Positions 34,331-43,200 of a DNA stretch of 64,000 nucleotides are shown here, piece after piece. Where the stretch lies: assembly GCA_035379945.1 (NCBI GenBank), contig DAOSWG010000001.1, positions 99,156 through 163,155 of the forward strand. Direction: 5' to 3'. Under the pieces are notes generated by a model. That model worked only from the letters and a program-made list of their open reading frames with translations. It was not told where the DNA came from and did not search any database. Numbering within the stretch: the first letter of the stretch is position 1; each line of letters begins with the position of its first letter. The position numbers and the translations under genes were made by a program. The stretch comes from JAAYZB01 sp035379945 (GTDB taxonomy: Bacteria; Bacillota_I; Bacilli_A; Izemoplasmatales; Hujiaoplasmataceae).

Positions 34331-37300
34331 TCAATCGACCTTTCTTATGGCACCCGTCCAAAGCGAACAAAGATAGGCACTCGTTGGTTTGTTCGTCATT
34401 TTACGAATGATGTTTGCATATCCAAAGATTTGTTCGGTGTATTCGCTTTTATCGATGTCGCCGGATTTGTAATCGACGACGATCGCTTCTTTATCGCTTA
34501 ACGCCAATAAATCGATAACGCCGTTTTTCGCGATGCCGTCAATCTCTTCATACACGGGATATTCACGGTAAATCCTCATTTTGCGGATCTTGTCAAACGG
34601 CTCTTTTTGAAGCAATTTGATTATTCTGTCTTTTGCATTATCCGGAATGTTTTCAAGCGAATTTTCAGGATGATTAAAGTCTACGTATTCCATCGCCTCG
34701 TGAAGCAAATTTCCGTATGCCAAAGCGTTTTTTTCTTCTTCTTTCAATAAGATTCCCGCTGTTTCCTTGGAAAACCGTTCGCCAATCAGATCTTTTTTCT
34801 CCCATGTCAAATTCAGATAAATCACCGGTTTTGCGGTGAACACTTTTACCGGTTTCTCCGCCATTTCCGGAATATTTATCAAAGCTTCCTCTTTTTTTTC
34901 AGGGATATGAGGCAGGAGGGAAAACAATCGGGAGTATTTGTTTATACTCTCTCGTGTGTAGCTATCGAGACATCCGTTATCCATGAAGGATGCTTCCGCC
35001 TCTTCTTTGTTTATTTCCGGCAACACAATGATTTGTTGCTCCCGGGAACGCGTCAGGGCCACATATAGAAGGCGTATCCTTTCGGAGACATATTCCTTTC
35101 TCGCCCTTCTTAATAGCAGTAATCCGACAATATTGGGTTTGAACCCGTCCGACCATGTTTTTGTCGAAAGTCCGTATTTTCGGTCGAAAACAAACAGGTT
35201 TTTGTTTTCGGTAAAATTGAATTTCTTGTCGAGGCCGACATAATAGCAGACAGGATATTCCAAACCTTTCGATTTATGCATGGATAAAACCTTCACCATG
35301 TCGGAAGTATCGGCCGCCACGTTCTCGTAAGCGATGTCGGCTTCTTCTTTTAATCCGACAGAATTCAAATAATCCAAGAATCCGACGAATCCGATGTTTT
35401 GGAGTTCCAAAGCTTTCATGTAAAGATAGTCCAGTCTTTTTTCACACGCTTCAGGATCTTTTAGGCGGATGATCGACTCGTATGCCCCGGTGACTTTGCA
35501 AATCATGGATACGATTTCCGGCAAAGGAATAATATTGATCACACTGGCCACATTCTTGATATCGTGAGCCAATTTCGCAAACGCCTTGTTATCTTTCAGT
35601 TTTATAAAACCGTCAATATTTTCCAATCCCTCGCATTTGAGGAAACAAACGATGTCATCGTCTTTGATCCGGTATGCGAACGACCTGGCCAGAGAAACGA
35701 CCGATCTAGCCAAAGAATGATCGGAAAAATCATTGTTGTGAAGACAAAAGGCGGCCTGCATGAATTGCCATACCATCATTATTTCTTCGGTCATAATGAA
35801 TGATTCTTCTGTGTACACTTTGACAGGAATTCCCATATCGGAAAATGTTTTTGCGATAATGTCGAATCCGGTTTTTCTGTCGGCAATCACGGCTATGTCG
35901 CCGTATTTAAGGGACCTTTCCGTCATGGTTTCCCTGTCCAATGTCGTTTCTCTGTTTTTCAATTTTCCAAAAATGTCGCAAGCTACGGCCAATGCCTCTG
36001 TTTTCGTCTTGTCTTCGTCATCCGGACGCAATTCGGGAATGTAGACCAACTTTTTTGCCCCTGCGGCCAAAATTGAATGCTTCTCATAATTTTTTTGTGC
36101 ATAGATCATTGACTGGTTGTGGAAATAGTCGATGCCGCCGATTTCCTCGTCCATCACCGGCATGAAGAAATCGTTGATGTATTCGAGCACTTCCGGACGA
36201 GAACGGAAATTTTCCCTGAGATCGATCAGAATTCCGCCGGAACCTTTTTCATAGGCATGGTATTTAGCCAGAAATATTCCCGGATTGGCATTCCTGAACC
36301 CGTAAATCGATTGTTTGATGTCGCCTACCATGAACAGATTGTTCCTGGAAATTAGTTGTAACAGATATTCCTGAATATCGTTAGTATCCTGATATTCATC
36401 GACCATTATTTCATTGATTTCACCTGACAGCCTATCTCTTAATTCAGGATTGTCCTCAAAGAGTTTGATCGCAAAACGCATGATATCACCATAATGGTAC
36501 ATTTCTTTTTCCCGCATTGCGTTTTCCATTTTTAAAAGAAATGCATCTGCCAGTCTCAATATGGTAAGTACGGTTTCCTTTGTCTCCTGGATATCTTCAA
36601 TCAGAGTTTCTTTGGAAGATGCTTGTAAGGATTTCACAGTCTTTGCAATACCATCATAGATTGTCTTGGCCCGGCTGTGCGCGCTCTTGATCTCATCCAA
36701 TGTGTCATCCTCGATCTTTGAGGATTTCGTCAGAGATCTGGGAAATGATTCATTTCTTAGAAAGTCGATTTTTTCTTCCAGCGTGTTCGCTTCTTTGATG
36801 CGATGGTAAAAGTTCTTCATCCTAAGGAAATATTCGTTTATTACCGGGTTTGAAGTATCGTAAAAGACACTTGATCCGGCAGCCGTCGAAGCAATCATTC
36901 TGTTTCCGATATAATCGTTGAATTCTTTCAAAATATTCCCGATACTTTCAGAAGAAAAATGATCGTTTTCATAATTATCTAAATATCTATGATAATCGGG
37001 CAGGGTTTCAAGACCAAACGAAGCGACATTTATCGCTTCTTTCAGCTTGTCATCGCCGCGATCAAACAGTCTTTCCACAACCCTGACGAATCCGGGATCC
37101 TTCATTATGTAGAATTCATCCAGAGTTTCGTTTAGGCATTTCTCCCGCAAAGCTTCGAGCATCGCCTCGTCGGCGATATCGATTTTCGAAGGAAGATTGA
37201 GCATATAATGGTATTTTCTGACAATCGACAGTGCAAAAGCGTCGAAAGTGGAAATCGTCGCATTTTCGATTCTTGATTCTATGGGTTTTAAGTCTTTGCT

Positions 37301-37531
37301 CGCTGACACGCTTTTTCTGATTCTCGCCTTCATTTCCTCGGCGGCCAGGCGTGTGAAGGTCAGAATGACAAGCTTGTCGATATCTATTCCGTCTGTTAGT
37401 TTTCTCATAACGCGAAGCGACAGGACTTTTGTCTTTCCCGATCCGGCTCCGGCGGCGACCAGAATGTTTTCTCCCTCGTGCATGACGGCTTTCTTCTGCA
37501 TCGCGGTCAGGTTGTATAGGTCAATCGTCAT
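34331..37531 (-). CDS. addA: ATP-dependent helicase/nuclease subunit A
   Basis: A 1066-residue UvrD-type helicase with a C-terminal nuclease domain, half of the AddAB double-strand-break resection machine. Walker A is ILVAAGAGSGKT. Other helicase motifs are MVDEYQDTND, VGDIKQSIYGFRNA and VLSMHKSKGLEYP. The RecB-type nuclease domain has GVIDLLALS and AIVVDYKSGD. The ATG at 37531 was chosen; it overlaps the addB stop by 11 bases and matches homologues (NLTAMQKKAV). Slightly shorter than the Bacillus protein. Confidence 0.96.
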   Translation of the reverse strand: MTIDLYNLTAMQKKAVMHEGENILVAAGAGSGKTKVLSLRVMRKLTDGIDIDKLVILTFTRLAAEEMKARIRKSVSASKDLKPIESRIENATISTFDAFALSIVRKYHYMLNLPSKIDIADEAMLEALREKCLNETLDEFYIMKDPGFVRVVERLFDRGDDKLKEAINVASFGLETLPDYHRYLDNYENDHFSSESIGNILKEFNDYIGNRMIASTAAGSSVFYDTSNPVINEYFLRMKNFYHRIKEANTLEEKIDFLRNESFPRSLTKSSKIEDDTLDEIKSAHSRAKTIYDGIAKTVKSLQASSKETLIEDIQETKETVLTILRLADAFLLKMENAMREKEMYHYGDIMRFAIKLFEDNPELRDRLSGEINEIMVDEYQDTNDIQEYLLQLISRNNLFMVGDIKQSIYGFRNANPGIFLAKYHAYEKGSGGILIDLRENFRSRPEVLEYINDFFMPVMDEEIGGIDYFHNQSMIYAQKNYEKHSILAAGAKKLVYIPELRPDDEDKTKTEALAVACDIFGKLKNRETTLDRETMTERSLKYGDIAVIADRKTGFDIIAKTFSDMGIPVKVYTEESFIMTEEIMMVWQFMQAAFCLHNNDFSDHSLARSVVSLARSFAYRIKDDDIVCFLKCEGLENIDGFIKLKDNKAFAKLAHDIKNVASVINIIPLPEIVSMICKVTGAYESIIRLKDPEACEKRLDYLYMKALELQNIGFVGFLDYLNSVGLKEEADIAYENVAADTSDMVKVLSMHKSKGLEYPVCYYVGLDKKFNFTENKNLFVFDRKYGLSTKTWSDGFKPNIVGLLLLRRARKEYVSERIRLLYVALTRSREQQIIVLPEINKEEAEASFMDNGCLDSYTRESINKYSRLFSLLPHIPEKKEEALINIPEMAEKPVKVFTAKPVIYLNLTWEKKDLIGERFSKETAGILLKEEEKNALAYGNLLHEAMEYVDFNHPENSLENIPDNAKDRIIKLLQKEPFDKIRKMRIYREYPVYEEIDGIAKNGVIDLLALSDKEAIVVDYKSGDIDKSEYTEQIFGYANIIRKMTNKPTSAYLCSLWTGAIRKVD

Positions 37532-39833
37532 CGTCAGATCCCTCGCTTTCCAAAAGCTCGTCTTTTCCCGCGGCTTCCAGATGGCAAAGCGGCCGGTTCT
37601 GGCAATACCGGCACGCGGCCGAAAGACCATAAGCGACTTTCTTCATTTGGGGAATGATTGTGAACTTTCCTTCGTCGATCGCTTCGGCCATGGCATTTAT
37701 GTGCTTTTCCATGGTCTTCATCAGATTATCCATATATTCGGTTCCGACAGTTCGCTTACCGTCTCTGATGCCTCCCGACGCATTCAGGCTCACTCCCCTT
37801 ATCCATGAAATGTCGGAAAAGCTTTCAATTATTTCCATGTCGGAAATGATCCTTCCGTCGAGTTCCATCTTTTTTTTGTACGAATCCTTCCCTTCTGATT
37901 TTGAATAAAGAGAAGGTAGTATCTTCTGGTAGAAAAACCCGAACGGAATTTTTCGCTCGCTGCTGGCAGAATCATTTTCCAGATACAGATAAAAAGGCAA
38001 CTGCACGTCAGTGCCTTTTTCGAAGTCATCCTCTTTGAACGAATTGTTTCCGGATTTGAAATCGATAATCACATAATAGTCTTTTCCTTCGATGCTTTTC
38101 GTCATCACCCGGTCGATTTTCCCGTGGATGACATATCCGGATAAATTTTCCGGGTCAAGGGACACGTTTTTTTCTCTTCCGGATAACTCGAATTCGCTTT
38201 GCCCCGTGAATATATCAAGCATGGATAACGTTTTTTCTATCTGTTTACGAAAACATTCCATGAAAATTTCTTTCCTGGCTGACAAATCATCGGGAAATTT
38301 TTCCATGTCTTTTAAATCGATTGTCCCGTTGGCAATCACGGCGTGCGCTAGCGAACCGAAAAAAGCCTTGATGTTTTCTTTTTCCGGTTCCAGTCTCAGA
38401 ATATTTCCAATCAGGAATCGGTATGGACACCCGAAGAAAACATTCATTCCCGAAGGAGATATTCCGATTGTTTTTTCCTTGATCTTTTCGATCGTGTGTT
38501 TTCGCAAACCTGAGAATTTGGGATCGTATCCAATGATTTTGCCAACAAATTCTTTTTCATAAACGCCCGATAGAGCGCTTTTGTTTCCGTAAGTTGTTTC
38601 TTTGTCTCTGAGTTTTGCGTATTCCAGAATGTCATGTCGGCGGGAAAATGACATTCCCGGGATGATCGGTCCCGCCGATTCACGGATTTTCCGGTTTCCA
38701 AGAGCAAATTCCGGTTTTCTGGTTTCAATGCCGCTTGTCAACTTGGACATGAACAAAGTCAAGTTGGGAACCCGTCTAAAGATCTGTTCTAAATGGGCAA
38801 ACCGTTCCTCGGTTTTTTTGTATGCGGTTTTCATCCCGATCGCTTCCAAGACATTGTCATCGAGATAACGATTTCCTTTAATTGCCAATAAAGCGTCCAT
38901 GTCTGCGCTTAAGATGAGATTGAACGTATTTTCATCGTAACCGATATGATCGATATTGGCGAAAACGATCGCGTCGGTCATCTTTGTTTCCCGGTATTTC
39001 CTTTTTTCCGTTTCAAAATGCAAAAGTTCTGGATTTTCATCCAGATTCTCGCATCCGTAATCATTTAGCAAATCGGCCAGGCAGTTAATGACGGAATTTC
39101 CCGGTTTTTCTTTTATTGTTTGGAATGCAGACCATGTTCCGACCGTTTTTGAAAGCATGACGAATTCCTGGGCGATCGGATGTCCGGAAAGAGTTCTCCC
39201 CCGAGTATCATAGAAAGGCATTTCCGCCATTTCAAGCTTTCTCTTTAATCTGTATACATCCTCTTTGCTTCCACCCAAAACCCTGATAGTTCCCGGTTCA
39301 ATTCCGGATGCTAACATTTTCGTTATGCATTGATAACAGTTCTCGCATTTCTCTATATCGTCGGCGCTTTCGAATAGATCGATGTCGTTATGGCATTCTT
39401 TGCCCAAATAAACGACTTCGAAAGGAACATTGAACGGCAAACAGTCCAAAGCTATTTTGTTTACGACAATTATCCGTTTGATGTCATCCGATGGAATCAG
39501 ACGTTTTGATATCAAATTGTTTTCTTCGAGGAATTTCCGGATTTCTAATACAAGCAGAGCTAATCCAACGTATTCCTTTTTGATATCGATATGCGCTATC
39601 GCTTCCTTGAGGCCTTCCGCCAAATCCGGACTGATCCCGAAATGTCTGCTTACAGGTAAAAGCCAGTCTTTCGAAAAGATTGGCTCGAAATATCCTATGT
39701 CTTTGATCCGGGCGGGAAAAAGCCCGTATTCGTCCCTGATTTCGGATACGATCCTTTCACGATCAGAAAAAGCGCACAGGACGAGGTCTTTGCAAGATAA
39801 GCCGATATCCGTAAGCGTTCGCTTATCCATCAT
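37521..39833 (-). CDS. addB: AddB-like PD-(D/E)XK nuclease subunit, short form
   Basis: A 770-residue partner of AddA. The C-terminal RecB-family nuclease domain is clear: GKIDRVM (with Asp), YVIIDFKSGNN (the D-x-K of the active site) and an Fe-S staple formed by the Cys of FFGCPYRF plus CRYCQNRPLC. The N-terminal two-thirds resembles an inactivated helicase; no Walker A is visible and the protein is far shorter than Bacillus AddB (about 1160). It could be called simply a PD-(D/E)XK protein, but the overlap with addA argues for AddB. The start is the ATG at 39833 or 39830 after AGGAAGG. First gene of the long operon. Confidence 0.85.
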   Translation of the reverse strand: MMDKRTLTDIGLSCKDLVLCAFSDRERIVSEIRDEYGLFPARIKDIGYFEPIFSKDWLLPVSRHFGISPDLAEGLKEAIAHIDIKKEYVGLALLVLEIRKFLEENNLISKRLIPSDDIKRIIVVNKIALDCLPFNVPFEVVYLGKECHNDIDLFESADDIEKCENCYQCITKMLASGIEPGTIRVLGGSKEDVYRLKRKLEMAEMPFYDTRGRTLSGHPIAQEFVMLSKTVGTWSAFQTIKEKPGNSVINCLADLLNDYGCENLDENPELLHFETEKRKYRETKMTDAIVFANIDHIGYDENTFNLILSADMDALLAIKGNRYLDDNVLEAIGMKTAYKKTEERFAHLEQIFRRVPNLTLFMSKLTSGIETRKPEFALGNRKIRESAGPIIPGMSFSRRHDILEYAKLRDKETTYGNKSALSGVYEKEFVGKIIGYDPKFSGLRKHTIEKIKEKTIGISPSGMNVFFGCPYRFLIGNILRLEPEKENIKAFFGSLAHAVIANGTIDLKDMEKFPDDLSARKEIFMECFRKQIEKTLSMLDIFTGQSEFELSGREKNVSLDPENLSGYVIHGKIDRVMTKSIEGKDYYVIIDFKSGNNSFKEDDFEKGTDVQLPFYLYLENDSASSERKIPFGFFYQKILPSLYSKSEGKDSYKKKMELDGRIISDMEIIESFSDISWIRGVSLNASGGIRDGKRTVGTEYMDNLMKTMEKHINAMAEAIDEGKFTIIPQMKKVAYGLSAACRYCQNRPLCHLEAAGKDELLESEGSDDDD

Positions 39834-39911
39834 CCATCCCTTCCTTTCCCGGTATCCGTATATATAACATAATGATATCAGAAACATCCCAAAACATAAA
39901 GGGATAAAATG

Positions 39912-39939
39912 AAAAAAAGCGCCTGCGTCGGCGCCTTTA
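39912..39939 (-). terminator. Second terminator of hsp20
   Basis: Stem GCGCC / GGCGC, extended by AAA/TTT across an A-C mismatch, followed by a T-run on the minus strand. It is a back-up to the hairpin at 39945-39975. Confidence 0.6.
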
Positions 39940-39944
39940 TGGCA

Positions 39945-39975
39945 AGTAAAAAGGCTTCTCTCAGGAAGCCTTTTC
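39945..39975 (-). terminator. First terminator of hsp20
   Basis: Stem AAGGCTTC / GAAGCCTT with a 6-base loop and Ts on the minus strand, directly after the hsp20 stop. Confidence 0.85.
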
Positions 39976-39976
39976 C

Positions 39977-40405
39977 TTATTCGATCGAGATGTACTTTTT
40001 CTCCTTGACGTTGGTTCCTTCCTTAGGAATGAATACTGTCAGGATTCCTTTGTCGTAACTTGCCCTGATGTCTTTTTCAGCAATGTCGTCACCGACATAG
40101 AAACTTCTTGCGGAGCTTCCCAGGAATCTCTCCCTGCGGATGAAATGGCCCTTGGCATCCTTGTTTTCTTTGTCTTCTTCAATCTTGGCTTCGATGTTGA
40201 GATATCCCTTTTCCAGGCTTATCTTGATGTCGTCCTTACCAAATCCCGGAACATCAATCACCAGTTCATAACCGTTTTCCACTTCCTTGATATCCGTCCG
40301 CATGCATTGGGCTGCTGGTCTCATCGGGGGTCTCACAGTGAAGAAATCGTCGAAGAAATCATCGAGGATCGAAACGTTGTTATCTTTCTTGATTATGCTA
40401 TTCAT
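39977..40405 (-). CDS. Hsp20/alpha-crystallin small heat-shock protein
   Basis: A 142-residue chaperone. Residues about 40-140 form the alpha-crystallin domain (ENGYELVIDVPGFGKDDIKI, then GYLNIEA, ERFLGSSARSF and the signature ASYDKGILTVFIPK). A short IxI-like C-terminus (KKYISIE) may mediate oligomer contacts. It has two CIRCE operators around its promoter, so HrcA control is expected. It is single-gene, followed by two terminators. Confidence 0.95.
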   Translation of the reverse strand: MNSIIKKDNNVSILDDFFDDFFTVRPPMRPAAQCMRTDIKEVENGYELVIDVPGFGKDDIKISLEKGYLNIEAKIEEDKENKDAKGHFIRRERFLGSSARSFYVGDDIAEKDIRASYDKGILTVFIPKEGTNVKEKKYISIE

Positions 40406-40433
40406 AGAAAATGCCTCCTTGTGATATTTTTTG

Positions 40434-40460
40434 TTAGCACTCTATATTTCCAAGTGCTAA
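40434..40460 (-). promoter_or_regulatory. CIRCE operator (proximal), hsp20
   Basis: TTAGCACTC-N9-AAGTGCTAA, one mismatch from the CIRCE consensus, located between the -10 box and the hsp20 start. Expected HrcA repressor site. Confidence 0.95.
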
Positions 40461-40464
40461 TTAT

Positions 40465-40492
40465 ATTATATCACTTTCGTTAGCACTGTCAA
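40465..40492 (-). promoter_or_regulatory. Promoter for hsp20
   Basis: -35 TTGACA (40492-40487), 16-base spacer, -10 TATAAT (40470-40465). The -35 lies inside the distal CIRCE element. Confidence 0.88.
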
Positions 40493-40506
40493 GCATTGAG
40501 TGCCAA
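40480..40506 (-). promoter_or_regulatory. CIRCE operator (distal), hsp20
   Basis: TTAGCACTG-N9-GAGTGCCAA, two mismatches from consensus, covering the -35 box. Confidence 0.85.
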
Positions 40507-40572
40507 TAAATGTGATTTGCAAACGTTTTCATTGATGATACATGCCATTCCCGGTTTAAAAAGGTGTACAAT

Positions 40573-40600
40573 ACATAAAAAAAACCGGCTAAGCCGGTTT
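40573..40600 (-). terminator. Terminator of the redox operon
   Basis: Stem AAACCGGC / GCCGGTTT with a 3-base loop and a T-run on the minus strand, overlapping the stop of the thioredoxin-CcdA gene. Confidence 0.88.
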
Positions 40601-41810
40601 ATGACAACATTATTATTGTCGGAAAAAACATAAGAAGGATACCAATTGCGATCATGATGGCTCCGCCCACAAGTTGCGACACTTTCCCAAAACGATTCGA
40701 TATTCCCTTGACTTCCAAAGTAATCATCGAGATGACAAACACTGCGATGTCGTCTACCAAAAAGAAAAACACATATATGCCGATATACATCAGATATATC
40801 GCGTAAGGAAGACTGCGATAAGCAAGGATCTGGGTGAAAAGCAAGGGAAGGCCGGCCGAACATGCCAGTTCGAGAAAGTTAACCGCTATAGCCACAAGCA
40901 TTATCCCGAAGATCGCCATCAATATGTTCTTTTTGGCAACGGAACTTCTCACCATATCCTGAAATTTTCGCTTCATTTTCACATTTGTCACGTCGCATCC
41001 GGTTTCTCTATGTCTTAAGGATATGACGAATCTTGTAATATTGTAGATACCGAACGCAAGAGCAAACGAAGCAATCGCAATCCGTACCCATTTGATGGCG
41101 GCGATGCTGATTCCGATCTTTAGCCATGTCGTCATAATCAAAAAATAGAATATTCCGCTTGTCAAAAGAAAAGCAATACCGAGTGTCCAGCGTCTTCTTT
41201 TGTCCGGTAATTCGACAAGAAGTGTAATCAGAAACAACAATATCCACATTGCACAGGGATTGAATCCATCGACAAGCCCGATGACAATCGCGGCAACGAT
41301 TAGCGAAAACGAATCGACTGACACGTTTCCAAAAATCGGAATATAGACATAGTCTCCCCAGGAAAAACGGAGATATTCGATATCATCCCTGTCCACGGTT
41401 TCGCCATTGATTATCTTTTCTGTGACATCCACATAATCAGTCGATGTCGTGTACCTTTCAATCAGACTAACGATGTCCGTCTCGGTCTGTTCCGAGAAAC
41501 CGGTCAGAGCGACTCCGCCGATGACTAGCAAGGGAGTCAGAGACATGCTTTTCCCAAATGTTTCCCTGACGCTATCATAGAGAGCCAGATTGTAATCGGA
41601 TTCGGAAAGCTCGTAACGATTGACGACGATATCAGGATATTCGCTTTCAAGAAGCGAAAGATAGGCATCTTCTTCCTGACAATGTCCACAGGTGATATCA
41701 TAAAAAAAATAAAGATTGACCGGCGATGAAGCGGATACCTTCACAGTATAGAAAACAAATGAAGCAATGATAAGAAAGAAAAAAACGAGGACATGCGTGA
41801 TTTTTTTCAT
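40599..41810 (-). CDS. Thioredoxin-like/CcdA-type transmembrane fusion protein
   Basis: A 403-residue protein. A signal-type N-terminus (about 7-25) leads to an extracytoplasmic thioredoxin-like domain with CGHC at 41-44 (YFFYDITCGHC) and a cis-Pro region SLTPLLVIGG. From about 165 there are six or more membrane segments. Two cysteines lie in DGFNPCAMW (Cys186) and LELACSAGLP (Cys317), as in the CcdA/DsbD membrane domain that passes electrons from cytoplasmic thioredoxin outward. The likely role is carrying reductant to exported thiols, analogous to DsbD with the periplasmic domain at the N-terminus. It overlaps the thioredoxin gene as ATGA, with GGAGG upstream. Confidence 0.85.
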   Translation of the reverse strand: MKKITHVLVFFFLIIASFVFYTVKVSASSPVNLYFFYDITCGHCQEEDAYLSLLESEYPDIVVNRYELSESDYNLALYDSVRETFGKSMSLTPLLVIGGVALTGFSEQTETDIVSLIERYTTSTDYVDVTEKIINGETVDRDDIEYLRFSWGDYVYIPIFGNVSVDSFSLIVAAIVIGLVDGFNPCAMWILLFLITLLVELPDKRRRWTLGIAFLLTSGIFYFLIMTTWLKIGISIAAIKWVRIAIASFALAFGIYNITRFVISLRHRETGCDVTNVKMKRKFQDMVRSSVAKKNILMAIFGIMLVAIAVNFLELACSAGLPLLFTQILAYRSLPYAIYLMYIGIYVFFFLVDDIAVFVISMITLEVKGISNRFGKVSQLVGGAIMIAIGILLMFFPTIIMLS

Positions 41811-42070
41811 TTCGGATTTTCCTCCATGAATTTTCCCAACTCGCTGACGGACTTCTCACCAACAAAGCGGAATGTCTCACGACCGTCTTTTTCAAATATT
41901 ATGATAGGCAAGATTTTCGCATCAGAAAATTCCGGGATTTTCTCCCTGTCCATATCGAAATCATATTCCACCAATGCGATTTCCGGGTGGATTTTGATTA
42001 GTTTTCGGATTCTCGATCTCATAATAAGGCAACTGGGGCACCACATCGCGCCGATCATTTTTATCTGCAT
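41807..42070 (-). CDS. Thioredoxin family protein
   Basis: An 87-residue small thioredoxin-fold protein with active site WCPSC (10-14) and cis-Pro in AKILPIIIF. It is shorter than classical thioredoxin (about 105). It probably donates electrons to the membrane CcdA-like protein encoded next, with which it shares an ATGA overlap. GGAG lies 8 bases before the ATG, inside the desulfurase gene, which it overlaps by 10 bases. Confidence 0.88.
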   Translation of the reverse strand: MQIKMIGAMWCPSCLIMRSRIRKLIKIHPEIALVEYDFDMDREKIPEFSDAKILPIIIFEKDGRETFRFVGEKSVSELGKFMEENPK

Positions 42071-43179
42071 GATTCAATCTCCATTGCCAACACGTCCAGA
42101 AATGTTCGGATATCCCTGTCACTTGTGAGATGTGAAATGGAGACCCTTATCGATGATTCGGCCCTGTCCATGTCGCCAAACAAAAGATTAATCAGTCTCG
42201 AATACGTTTTTTCGAAACAACAAGCCGATTGCGTGGAAACGAAAATACCGCGGTCAGACAACCTTTTCTGAAGCACTGGCGCTTTGAGCAAAGGAAAACT
42301 GAAATTGATTATCTGGCCGATAGCGTCATCTGGACTATTAAGAAGAACGCCATCCAGGGATTCCAGTCCTTCGATTAAAATACGGTTCAGTTTGGCTATC
42401 TTCTTCTCTTTAAGCAAAAATTTGCTGTAAGCATCCTCTAATGCCGCCGCAAACGAAACAATCAGCGGTTCGGGCGGAGTTCCCGGCCGGTACGCGGAAA
42501 CACTGGCGCCACCGTAGAGAATCGGCTCCAGCACCGTTTTATCGTTTCTTACCAGACATCCGATTCCTTTGAGACCGTAAATTTTGTGCCCTGAAAAAGT
42601 GAAAAGGTCCGGATAATATTTCGGCAGTCTGATTTTCCCGATCGCCTGGGTCATATCGCTGTGGAAAGTGACTTGAGAGTATTTTTTCAGTATGTTTCCG
42701 ATCCTTTCGATATCGTTGACGGAACCGATCTCGCTATTCACGTTCACTACCGATACCAAGATCGTATCCGGCCTTACCAAACTTTCCAGTTCTTCTGGAT
42801 CGATCCTTCCGTCTTTTTTTGCTTCGATAATGTCCACTTCGTAACCCATTTTGACAAGCCGGGAAAAACATGCGGTGACCGATGGATGTTCCTCCGAGGT
42901 CGTGATGACGTGCTTTCCCTGTTTTTGTTTTTTTATAGCCGTTCCCATGATCGCCATGTTGTTCGCTTCGGTAGCTCCGGAAGTATAGATTATTTCACAG
43001 TTTTCATTCCCGAGGATCTTTTTGATTTTTTTTGTCGATGACTCTATTTCCAATCTGGCTTCCATTCCGAAAGCATGCAAAGAATTCGGATTGCCATAAC
43101 GGCGCTCCGATTCCCTTTCAAAGCAAACGATCGCCTTTTTACAAGGCGGAGTGGTAGCGGAATAATCGAGATATATCAA
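42061..43179 (-). CDS. Cysteine desulfurase (NifS/IscS-like)
   Basis: A 372-residue PLP enzyme that takes sulfur from cysteine. Signatures: YLDYSATTPP, TSGATEANNMA, EEHPSV, HSDMTQAIGK and FSGHKIYGLKGIG (PLP lysine in SGHK). The catalytic Cys loop is STQSACCFEK. Start is TTG at 43179 with GAGGTG 8 bases upstream. No iscU, thiI or sufB is adjacent; instead the gene is tied to thioredoxin genes, so it may feed sulfur or persulfide into a thiol pathway. Its actual acceptor is unknown. Confidence 0.93.
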   Translation of the reverse strand: MIYLDYSATTPPCKKAIVCFERESERRYGNPNSLHAFGMEARLEIESSTKKIKKILGNENCEIIYTSGATEANNMAIMGTAIKKQKQGKHVITTSEEHPSVTACFSRLVKMGYEVDIIEAKKDGRIDPEELESLVRPDTILVSVVNVNSEIGSVNDIERIGNILKKYSQVTFHSDMTQAIGKIRLPKYYPDLFTFSGHKIYGLKGIGCLVRNDKTVLEPILYGGASVSAYRPGTPPEPLIVSFAAALEDAYSKFLLKEKKIAKLNRILIEGLESLDGVLLNSPDDAIGQIINFSFPLLKAPVLQKRLSDRGIFVSTQSACCFEKTYSRLINLLFGDMDRAESSIRVSISHLTSDRDIRTFLDVLAMEIESCR

Positions 43180-43200
43180 AAAAAATCACCTCGGTTTTAA

